A model generated the notes under the pieces. That model was not told where the DNA came from. It saw only the letters and a program-made list of their open reading frames with translations, and did no database searches. A DNA stretch of 5,159 bases from contig JAQTTI010000008.1 of the NCBI GenBank assembly GCA_028710845.1, positions 16,180-21,338 of the forward strand, in the 5' to 3' direction. Shown here in pieces: positions 1-5,159 of the stretch; the stretch's first letter is position 1; each line of letters starts with the position of its first letter. The translations under genes and the position numbers were made by a program. Source of the DNA: Candidatus Omnitrophota bacterium (GTDB lineage: Bacteria > Omnitrophota > Gorgyraeia > Gygaellales > Profunditerraquicolaceae).

Positions 1-555
1 ATACCTTTCTCCAGGATAACAATCAATTGCCTGGGCCTTAACCCCGGACGGATCGGCGCAATAAATGTGCTTAAAAGAATGGGCGCCGGGATAAGAATTT
101 CCTGCCTAAAAGACAGGGGTTTTGAACCCATGGGCAGCCTGACAGCAGTTTTTAGCCGGCTTAAGGCAACAACAATAAATCCTAATGAAATACCATCTTT
201 GATCGATGAGCTTCCGGTGCTTATGGTAGCTGCCTGTTTTGCCAAAGGCCGCTCTATAATCAAGGGCGCCGGAGAATTGAAAGTCAAAGAAACTGACAGG
301 ATGAATTCTATGGTCAGTAACTTAAAAAGTATGGGCGCCGATATTAAAGTTAAATCCGGAGAAAGTATAATAATAGAGGGTGGGGATAGGTTGCGCGGAG
401 CTAGCTTAAAAAGCTTTGCCGACCACCGCACAGCAATGAGCCTGGTTGTGGCGGCTTTGGCCGCAGAGGGAGAGTCAAGGATAGATGATATTGGTTGTAT
501 TAACAAATCCTTCCCCGGTTTTCTAAATATCCTTAATTACTTATCTAAAAGTTGA
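1..555 (+). CDS. aroA: 3-phosphoshikimate 1-carboxyvinyltransferase (EPSP synthase), 5'-truncated by window edge
   Basis: C-terminal ~184 residues of EPSP synthase, the cytosolic shikimate-pathway enzyme that joins phosphoenolpyruvate and shikimate-3-phosphate. The frame is open from base 1 to the TGA at 553-555, and family similarity continues upstream of the first GTG (67), so this is a truncated gene and not one starting inside the window. Visible motifs: IDELP with the catalytic Asp (205-207); the EPSPS signature KVKETDR with Glu (289-291) and Arg (298-300); ADHR with the PEP-contacting Arg (427-429); and NKSFPGF with the conserved Lys (505-507). About 43% of a usual ~430-residue protein is present. 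The style of IDELPVLMVAACFAKG followed by ELKVKETDR recalls class II (Bacillus/Agrobacterium-like) enzymes, but the class-defining N-terminal motifs lie outside the window. A Thr follows DHR where Ile or Met is usual. No clear hairpin terminator follows. Confidence 0.96.
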   Translation: MPFSRITINCLGLNPGRIGAINVLKRMGAGIRISCLKDRGFEPMGSLTAVFSRLKATTINPNEIPSLIDELPVLMVAACFAKGRSIIKGAGELKVKETDRMNSMVSNLKSMGADIKVKSGESIIIEGGDRLRGASLKSFADHRTAMSLVVAALAAEGESRIDDIGCINKSFPGFLNILNYLSKS

Positions 556-598
556 CCTGCTTCGCCTTTAGCATAGACTATTATAGGATAAGATTATG

Positions 599-626
599 TT
601 TGACAAAGAGTTTAAACTTTGTTAAA
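599..626. repeat. Imperfect inverted repeat covering the mreB promoter (possible operator)
   Basis: The arms TTTGACAAAG (599-608) and CTTTGTTAAA (617-626) are reverse complements at 9 of 10 positions, separated by 8 bases. The symmetry axis falls between 612 and 613, within the promoter spacer, so the arms cover the -35 box and most of the -10 box. The stem is AT-rich and no T-tract follows, which argues against an intrinsic terminator for aroA. A dimeric DNA-binding regulator site is one possibility. Chance is another, since the promoter elements contribute part of each arm. Confidence 0.5.
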
Positions 627-628
627 AT
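600..628 (+). promoter_or_regulatory. Sigma70-type promoter of the mreBCD-mrdA-rodA operon
   Basis: TTGACA at 600-605 is a perfect -35 match. A 17-base spacer leads to TAAAAT at 623-628, a 5/6 match to the -10 box, preceded by TG at 620-621 in the extended -10 position. Transcription would start near 634-636, giving a leader of about 22-24 bases that contains the mreB Shine-Dalgarno. It lies in the only sizeable non-coding gap of the window, directly before the morphogenesis genes. The match is seen in the sequence; promoter activity is inferred. It implies that mreB and the following genes can be expressed independently of aroA, although readthrough from aroA cannot be excluded. Confidence 0.8.
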
Positions 629-647
629 TCACCTACTGTCCAACCCT

Positions 648-652
648 AGGAG
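648..652 (+). promoter_or_regulatory. Shine-Dalgarno of mreB
   Basis: AGGAG lies 5 bases before the ATG at 658. It decides the start: a longer reading from a TTG at 619 would begin inside the promoter spacer, has no such site, and adds 13 residues without family similarity. This is one of only two good ribosome-binding sites in the operon. Confidence 0.85.
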
Positions 653-657
653 ATAAT

Positions 658-1731
658 ATGGAAAAAATCGGCCAAAGGATAAAAAGAGCGATAAACTACG
701 TTCTTGGTTTGTTTTCCAATGATATGGGAATAGACCTGGGAACGGCTACCACTCTTGTATTTGTTAAAGGGGAAGGGGTAGTCCTTTGTGAACCTTCCGT
801 AGTAGCCATCGAACGCGGGACTTCGCATGTTCTGGCCGTAGGCGATGAAGCCAAGCGTATGCTTGGTCGTACCCCCGGTAATATTATTGCAATCAGGCCG
901 ATGAAAGACGGGGTTATTTCAGATTTCGAAATTACCGAAGCCATGCTTCGGTATTTTATTAAAAAGGTGCATCATCGTAAAGTTTTGGTCCGCCCCAGGA
1001 TAGTAATTGCCATCCCTTCGGGTATAACCGAGGTTGAAAAGCGTGCGGTAAAGGACTCTGCCGAACGGGCCGGGGCCAGGGATGTATTTTTAGTTGAGGA
1101 ACCGATTGCCGCGGCTATTGGCGTAGGGTTACCGATTCAAGAGCCTATCGGCAATATGATTATTGATATCGGAGGCGGAACTACCGAGATTGCTGTAATC
1201 TCTCTCTGCGGAACGGTTTTTTCAAAGTCAATCCGTATCGGCGGCGATGAAATGAATGAAGCGGTGATAGAATATCTTAAGAAAACATATAACCTGATGG
1301 TTGGGGAGCGCACTGCTGAAGATATTAAGATAAAAATCGGCTCAGCTTATCCCTTAGAAGAAGAAATGAGTATGGAAGTTAAAGGAAGGGATCTTGTTGC
1401 CGGCCTGCCTAAAACGGTAACCATTACCAGTGAAGAAATCCGCGAATCCCTGCAGGAACCTTTACGGGCAATATTGGAGTCTATAAAAATTTCCCTGGAA
1501 AGGACTCCTCCTGAATTAGCCGCCGATCTTATTGACCATGGGATTGTTATGGCAGGAGGCGGTTCATTGTTAAGGGGCCTGGATAAACTGATTTCTGAAG
1601 AGACCGGCCTTCCGGTTCATGTAACGGACGATCCGGTGACTGCGGTGGCAAACGGTACAGGCGTTGTCCTAAGCGAAATACAATACCTCAAAAAAGTAAC
1701 CGTACCGGTTAAAACCGAAGTACGTAATTAA
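658..1731 (+). CDS. mreB: Rod-shape-determining protein MreB (bacterial actin)
   Basis: Actin-like ATPase of 357 residues (E. coli MreB is 347) that forms membrane-bound antiparallel filaments and guides the elongation machinery. Signature regions in order: phosphate-1 IDLGTATT (residues 25-32), EPSVVAI (~45-51), LGRTPGNI with IRPMKDGVI, the EEPIAAAIG segment with its conserved Glu pair (147-148), phosphate-2 DIGGGTTE (170-177), RIGGDEMNEA, the IGSAYP stretch, and the adenosine motif AGGGSLLRGL starting at 299. Two departures from the usual sequence stand out: DLGTATT replaces DLGTANT, and CEPSVV replaces NEPSVV (Cys44). About 22 residues precede the FSND/GIDLG core boundary, roughly ten more than in E. 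coli, and they form a basic amphipathic helix (Ile4, Ile8, Ile12, Val15, Phe19 on one face; Lys3, Arg7, Lys9, Arg10 elsewhere), probably the membrane anchor. The start is ATG 658, supported by AGGAG. First gene of the operon. Confidence 0.98.
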   Translation: MEKIGQRIKRAINYVLGLFSNDMGIDLGTATTLVFVKGEGVVLCEPSVVAIERGTSHVLAVGDEAKRMLGRTPGNIIAIRPMKDGVISDFEITEAMLRYFIKKVHHRKVLVRPRIVIAIPSGITEVEKRAVKDSAERAGARDVFLVEEPIAAAIGVGLPIQEPIGNMIIDIGGGTTEIAVISLCGTVFSKSIRIGGDEMNEAVIEYLKKTYNLMVGERTAEDIKIKIGSAYPLEEEMSMEVKGRDLVAGLPKTVTITSEEIRESLQEPLRAILESIKISLERTPPELAADLIDHGIVMAGGGSLLRGLDKLISEETGLPVHVTDDPVTAVANGTGVVLSEIQYLKKVTVPVKTEVRN

Positions 1732-1754
1732 AGCTTGCCGAATTATCTTAGAAT

Positions 1755-2525
1755 GTGTTTAAGCTATCCCGAAAAACCCTAATTAATGTTTTCCTTTTAG
1801 TCTGCGCGTTACTCTTAATTTCCCATTCCTTATCCTGCTTTAAAAATTCTACGCATAAAACTTTAAAGCCGGGGCTTTCCTTAATCGGCCTGATTAAGCG
1901 GGAGTTTGCCGGGATCTTTTTTTACCACCGCAACATGGTTAAGGCCGAAGAATTAGGCGAGCAGGTTGAAATACTGCGTTCTAAGCTTTTTGATATGAGA
2001 GAGATTTACCAGGAAAATTCAAGGCTTAATAGTTTATTGGCTTTTAAACAAAGATCTCCTTTTCGCCTTGTTTCGGCAAGAGTAATCGGCCGCTTCCCGG
2101 ATAACTGGACATCAGGGGTGATTATTGATAAAGGAAAATCAAGCGGCATAAATACAGGGATGGTTGTGATTAACCAAATAGGGTTAATTGGAAAGGTAAT
2201 CGAAACTACCAGCTCGACCAGCAAGGTTTTACTGATCAATGACCCTAGCCAGGGAATTTCAAGTATAGTTCAGAGCAGCCGGCAGGAAGGCTTAGTCAGC
2301 GGTTCTTTGGGGACCAATCTGGTTATGCGCTACCTGCCTGAAAACGCCCAAATTTCAGTAGGAGATATTATCATCACTTCGGAATTAAGCCGGATTTACC
2401 CTAAAGGCCTTTTGATTGGTAAGGTTATTAAAGTGGGTTATGAATTTTCCGGACTTAACCGTTTTGCAATCGTCAGGCCCGCAGTCGAGCTGGCTAATAT
2501 CGAAGAAGTCCTGGTAATTATCTAA
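1755..2525 (+). CDS. mreC: Rod-shape-determining protein MreC
   Basis: Single-pass membrane protein of 256 residues whose periplasmic part, from family knowledge, binds and activates PBP2 and links it to MreD/MreB. Visible layout: short basic N-terminus, one transmembrane helix at about 8-27, a heptad-like coiled coil at about 61-96 (dimerisation), then the beta-rich MreC core at about 104-256. Core hallmarks are ARVIGRFPDNW, VIIDKGKSSGI, GMVVINQIGLIGKVIE, SKVLLINDPSQ, YLPENAQISVGD and RIYPKGLLIGKV. It is shorter than E. coli MreC (367) and lacks a C-terminal extension. The start is GTG 1755: a stop at 1749-1751 closes the frame just upstream, and later starts would cut the membrane helix. 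No convincing Shine-Dalgarno is seen in the 23-base gap after mreB, and an out-of-frame ATG at 1753 overlaps the start. The C28 region is not a lipobox. Confidence 0.96.
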   Translation: MFKLSRKTLINVFLLVCALLLISHSLSCFKNSTHKTLKPGLSLIGLIKREFAGIFFYHRNMVKAEELGEQVEILRSKLFDMREIYQENSRLNSLLAFKQRSPFRLVSARVIGRFPDNWTSGVIIDKGKSSGINTGMVVINQIGLIGKVIETTSSTSKVLLINDPSQGISSIVQSSRQEGLVSGSLGTNLVMRYLPENAQISVGDIIITSELSRIYPKGLLIGKVIKVGYEFSGLNRFAIVRPAVELANIEEVLVII

Positions 2526-2992
2526 TGAAAAAAATCCTGCTATTTTTGGCCTTAATTTTTTTATCTGTTTTACAGCTGGCCTGGCCGGGGTTTTTATATT
2601 TTTTCAGCTGTAAGCCCAATCTGCTTTTGGTGTTTGCAGTTTCACTGGTTTTTTTTATGGATTTCAAAACAGCTTTTGTATTTGCTGTTTTAGCCGGGCT
2701 GCTAAAAGACCTATTCCTCCCCGGAAACTTTGGGCTAAACACTATTTTTTTCGGAGGCTGGAGCTATTTGATTTTCCGGTTATCCACTCAGATCTCAACT
2801 GACAATGAATATGTCCGTCTGTTTACGGTCCTGGCAGTTGTTTTTTTAAATAATTTATTATTTGGTTTAATAATCTTGAATTCGGGAAGTTCTGTTTACC
2901 CGGGGATTTTTTTCCGGAACCTGATTATTCCTTCGCTCTATTCGGTAGTATTGTCGCCCTGGATATTTAAACTTATCAAAAAATTATCCTGA
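2525..2992 (+). CDS. mreD: Rod-shape-determining protein MreD
   Basis: Small, very hydrophobic membrane protein of 155 residues (E. coli 162) with about five or six predicted helices, roughly at 3-21, 31-47, 49-66, 71-87, 97-118 and 130-151. The family pattern is visible: a polar KPNLLL start of the second helix, then AFVFAVLAGLLKDLF followed by GNFGLNTIFF, which corresponds to the typical GxxxGLLxDL...GxxGL region of MreD. It belongs to the elongasome and associates with MreC in the inner membrane. The start ATG shares its A with the last base of the mreC TAA stop (TAATG), and no good Shine-Dalgarno is seen, so translation is probably coupled to mreC. Assignment rests on hydrophobicity, this motif and position between mreC and PBP2, since MreD diverges fast. 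Confidence 0.92.
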   Translation: MKKILLFLALIFLSVLQLAWPGFLYFFSCKPNLLLVFAVSLVFFMDFKTAFVFAVLAGLLKDLFLPGNFGLNTIFFGGWSYLIFRLSTQISTDNEYVRLFTVLAVVFLNNLLFGLIILNSGSSVYPGIFFRNLIIPSLYSVVLSPWIFKLIKKLS

Positions 2993-3005
2993 ATAATCTT
3001 TTAAT

Positions 3006-4724
3006 ATGCAAAGAAGACAGATTTTAAATTTAATAATTATCCTTATGTTTGTCGGGCTCCTTTTGGGGTTAACCAATCTTGACCTGGTCCAGGGCAGGAA
3101 ATTCCGTAAACAAAGCGACAGTAACTGTATCCGGCTTATTTCGCAGGCGGGGGCCAGGGGTAATATCTTTGACCGTAACCAGGAAGTGATCGTTGATAAT
3201 ATAGTATCTTATGATGTAATGGTAGTTCCTCAGGACCTAGAAAACATCGATCAGGTTTTAGGGAAAATCAGCCGGATATTAGGCGTAGGTGTAAAAGAAT
3301 TAAAAGATTCCTTTAAAAAGAATTTTATTTCCCTAAGCATTCCGGTAACAGTAGCCAGCAATATAGATCTTAAAAAAGCAGTGGTCCTCGGAGAAATTAA
3401 GTCTGAGGAGCCAAGCATTATAGTCGCATCTAAGCCTTTACGGCATTATCCGTATGGTTCGCTTGGTTGTCATATCATCGGATATGTTAATCAGATCGAC
3501 AGATGGCGCCTGACTAAGCTTGAAGACTATGGTTATAAAACAAAAGATATCGTAGGCTTCGGCGGGGTAGAGGAAAGATATGATTATTATCTTCGGCAGG
3601 AAGAAGGCGGTTTATCCGTGGAAGTTAACCACCGCGGTAAATTCATGCGGGTTTTGGGTTTTGAAGCTCCCAAAAACGGCAAAGACGTGCAATTAACCAT
3701 TGACCTTAATATCCAAAAGATCGCCGAGGAGGCGCTTTCCGGGAAAAAGGGCAGCGTGGTTTTAATCGATCCGCAGACAGGAGAGGTCCTGGCGATGGCC
3801 AATTACCCTAATTTTGAACCTGAGGTTTTTGTAAACGGCCGTCATTCACAGATAGCCGGGCTCTTTAATAATCCGGGTTCGCCTTTAATCAACCGGTCTA
3901 TTTCTTCAAGTTATCCACCGGCATCTATCTTTAAAATAATTGATTCTTGCGCCGGGCTTGAATTAAAAAAAATCAATACTTCTACCAGTTTTTTATGCCA
4001 GGGCTCAACTATGGTAGGTTCAAGAAGGTTCAAATGCTGGGACACGCACGGTGTGCAGGATGTTTACCATGCCTTGGCAGATTCATGCGATGTATTTTTT
4101 TATAAAACAGGGCTTTTGGTCGGAGCTCAAAATATACATGATTATGCTTTAAGATTTGGTTTAGGTAAAAGTACCAGTTTTGAGCTCCCATATGAAACAA
4201 GTGGTTTTATACCTTCGCCTTTATGGCGAAAGATAAACAAATTCAAGAGTTGGTACGACGGCGATACTGCTAATTTAAGCATCGGCCAGGGTGATTGTTT
4301 GGTTACGCCCCTGCAGGCAGCTGTTTTAGTCGCTCCTTTTGCCAACGGCGGTTATCTGGTCAGTCCTTATATTGTAAAATCGGTGGGGGGTTTAGATCTG
4401 TCTTCGAAAAAGAAAAAAAATATTAATATTAATTTAAGGAAAAGCACGATTAAAGCGGTTTCAATAGGCCTGCATAAAGTAATTTCCGATCCGAAAGGCA
4501 CAGCGTCTATTTTATCTACTTTACCTGTTTCGGTTGCCGGTAAAACCGGAACTGCCCAGGTGCCCCGCGGGTCTACTCATGCCTGGTTCGTAGGTTTTTT
4601 CCCTTATGATAAACCAAAGTTTGCAATCTGCGTTTTTCTGGAAAACGGCGGGCCGGGCCATGCCGCTGTAGTTTGTGCCAAGAAAATTATCGAAAATATG
4701 TGTCTTCAGGGGTTAGTTGAATGA
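3006..4724 (+). CDS. mrdA: Penicillin-binding protein 2, elongation-specific peptidoglycan transpeptidase
   Basis: Class B PBP of 572 residues (E. coli PBP2 633). It crosslinks new glycan strands in the periplasm and works with RodA. An N-terminal membrane anchor lies at about 6-26. The pedestal domain follows, with ARGNIFDRN (50-58), SYDVMVVP and the highly characteristic HYPYGSLGCHIIGYV (147-161), then GVEERYDYYLR and LTIDLNIQ. The transpeptidase domain starts near 248 with GSVVLIDPQTGEVLAMANYP. Catalytic motifs: S307-I-F-K310 in YPPASIFK, S360-C-D362 (the SxD form typical of PBP2), and K513-T-G515 in AGKTGTAQV. Cys331, Cys344, His348 and Cys361 lie close together between and at these motifs. 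A Lys-rich loop (~468-483, KKKKNININ) precedes the last catalytic segment and is encoded by A-runs. ATG 3006 is 13 bases after mreD with no clear Shine-Dalgarno; an upstream stop at 2994-2996 limits the frame. The TGA stop overlaps the rodA ATG. Confidence 0.97.
   Translation: MQRRQILNLIIILMFVGLLLGLTNLDLVQGRKFRKQSDSNCIRLISQAGARGNIFDRNQEVIVDNIVSYDVMVVPQDLENIDQVLGKISRILGVGVKELKDSFKKNFISLSIPVTVASNIDLKKAVVLGEIKSEEPSIIVASKPLRHYPYGSLGCHIIGYVNQIDRWRLTKLEDYGYKTKDIVGFGGVEERYDYYLRQEEGGLSVEVNHRGKFMRVLGFEAPKNGKDVQLTIDLNIQKIAEEALSGKKGSVVLIDPQTGEVLAMANYPNFEPEVFVNGRHSQIAGLFNNPGSPLINRSISSSYPPASIFKIIDSCAGLELKKINTSTSFLCQGSTMVGSRRFKCWDTHGVQDVYHALADSCDVFFYKTGLLVGAQNIHDYALRFGLGKSTSFELPYETSGFIPSPLWRKINKFKSWYDGDTANLSIGQGDCLVTPLQAAVLVAPFANGGYLVSPYIVKSVGGLDLSSKKKKNININLRKSTIKAVSIGLHKVISDPKGTASILSTLPVSVAGKTGTAQVPRGSTHAWFVGFFPYDKPKFAICVFLENGGPGHAAVVCAKKIIENMCLQGLVE
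4708..4712 (+). promoter_or_regulatory. Shine-Dalgarno of rodA
   Basis: AGGGG inside the 3' end of mrdA, 8 bases before the rodA ATG at 4721. It supports that start together with the ATGA overlap of the mrdA stop codon, and gives rodA its own initiation signal besides coupling to mrdA. Confidence 0.7.
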
Positions 4725-5159
4725 GAAACTCTTTTTTTATAATTCTTATTTTAGCTTTGATAATTGCCATATCCGGGATTTTGTCGATTTACAGCAGCAC
4801 CTACCAGAAGGAAGGGGCCTGGCAGGATATCCACTTGCGCCAGATGCTTTGGATAGCTATCGGCCTGGTTTGTTTTTTTATTGTTTCTGGGTTTAATTAC
4901 CGTAAACTTTGGGATGCTAATTATTTAATCTATGGCTCGGCTTTATTTTTTCTTTTACTGGTATTTATTTTAGGTATTGTAAGGCTGGGGGCCCAGCGCT
5001 GGATTAAGTTTGCCTGGTTTAATTTCCAACCTTCCGAATTTGCGAAACTAGCCATAATAATATTTCTGGCCCGCTATTTCAGCAAGAAATCGGTTAATTA
5101 CACTTCATTATTGTCCGGAAAATTCGGTATTTTCCGCGGGCTTATCCTGCCATTTATAT
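4721..5159 (+). CDS. rodA: Peptidoglycan glycosyltransferase RodA (SEDS family), 3'-truncated by window edge
   Basis: First 146 residues of RodA, the multi-pass SEDS protein that polymerises lipid II into glycan strands and pairs with PBP2. The frame stays open to the end of the window; a full protein is about 370 residues, so some 40% is present. Visible parts: helix 1 at about 5-23 followed by SIYSST (the usual LxxxYSS after the first helix), HLRQMLWIAIGLV opening helix 2 (~43-57), helix 3 at about 69-87, and the SEDS hallmark LGAQRWIKF...FNFQPSEFAKLAIIIFLARYFS (89-121). The catalytic Asp of the family lies further downstream and cannot be seen here. ATG 4721 overlaps the mrdA stop by four bases (ATGA) and has an AGGGG upstream. 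SEDS relatives FtsW and SpoVE share some of these motifs, but the position directly after PBP2 and the mre genes favours RodA. Confidence 0.95.
   Translation, partial: MRNSFFIILILALIIAISGILSIYSSTYQKEGAWQDIHLRQMLWIAIGLVCFFIVSGFNYRKLWDANYLIYGSALFFLLLVFILGIVRLGAQRWIKFAWFNFQPSEFAKLAIIIFLARYFSKKSVNYTSLLSGKFGIFRGLILPFI

Noticed and set aside
552..584. Second promoter-like pair at the end of aroA: TTGACC (552-557) with TAGACT (574-579) or TATTAT (579-584).
   Set aside because: The spacings are 16 bases to a poor 4/6 box or 21 bases to a better one; the pair is clearly weaker than the 600-628 promoter.
619..657. Upstream start for mreB at TTG 619, adding 13 residues.
   Set aside because: It would begin inside the promoter spacer, lacks a Shine-Dalgarno, and the extra residues resemble nothing in MreB; ATG 658 has AGGAG at good spacing.
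646..944. Reverse-strand open frames opposite mreB, mreC, mreD and mrdA.
   Set aside because: They lie wholly opposite or largely within genes with strong family signatures, have no ribosome-binding signals I can support, and show no recognisable protein features.
1818..1842. Possible lipobox before Cys28 of MreC.
   Set aside because: Residues -3 to -1 are Ser-Leu-Ser, which does not fit the Leu-(Ala/Ser/Thr)-(Gly/Ala)-Cys pattern; the helix is an ordinary MreC anchor.
2780..2788. DnaA-box-like TTATCCACT in mreD, and a similar TTATCCACC in mrdA near 3913.
   Set aside because: Single 8/9 matches about 1.1 kb apart within coding sequence; no cluster and no AT-rich unwinding region, so not an origin.
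4214..4230. Perfect 6-base hairpin TTCGCC / GGCGAA with a 5-base loop.
   Set aside because: It lies inside mrdA coding sequence (PSPLWRK), is short and has no T-tract, so there is no reason to call a terminator or regulatory hairpin.

Overview
This is a conserved chromosomal region, all read on the + strand: the 3' end of aroA, then the rod-shape (elongasome) cluster mreB-mreC-mreD-mrdA(PBP2)-rodA, with rodA cut by the window edge. There is no sign of mobile DNA, CRISPR, phage, RNA genes or an unknown gene. Every stretch longer than about 100 bases is coding. The full MreBCD/PBP2/RodA set indicates a rod-shaped, peptidoglycan-building bacterium using the standard code (TGA is a genuine stop after aroA, mreD and mrdA). 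Base composition looks moderately AT-rich. The proteins are diverged from the E. coli and Bacillus versions; an uncultivated lineage such as Omnitrophota or a relative is possible, but this is only an impression.

Layout: 1-555 is the C-terminal ~184 residues of EPSP synthase. The 102-base gap at 556-657 holds the best regulatory signal in the window: a near-consensus sigma70-type promoter (TTGACA, 17-base spacer, TAAAAT, plus an extended -10 TG) with an imperfect inverted repeat over it, followed by a short leader and a good Shine-Dalgarno before mreB at 658. The five morphogenesis genes follow with gaps of 23, -1, 13 and -4 bases, so they almost certainly form one transcription unit.

How the genes work together: MreB forms membrane-bound filaments. 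MreC and MreD form the membrane/periplasmic link, with MreC known to activate PBP2. RodA polymerises glycan strands from lipid II and PBP2 crosslinks them. AroA (shikimate pathway) is a metabolic neighbour and not part of this machine.

No undescribed system is evident. The points most worth checking are the palindrome over the mreB promoter, the uneven ribosome-binding signals along the operon, the Asn-to-Thr change in the MreB phosphate-1 motif together with a longer amphipathic N-terminus, and a Cys/His cluster near the PBP2 active site.
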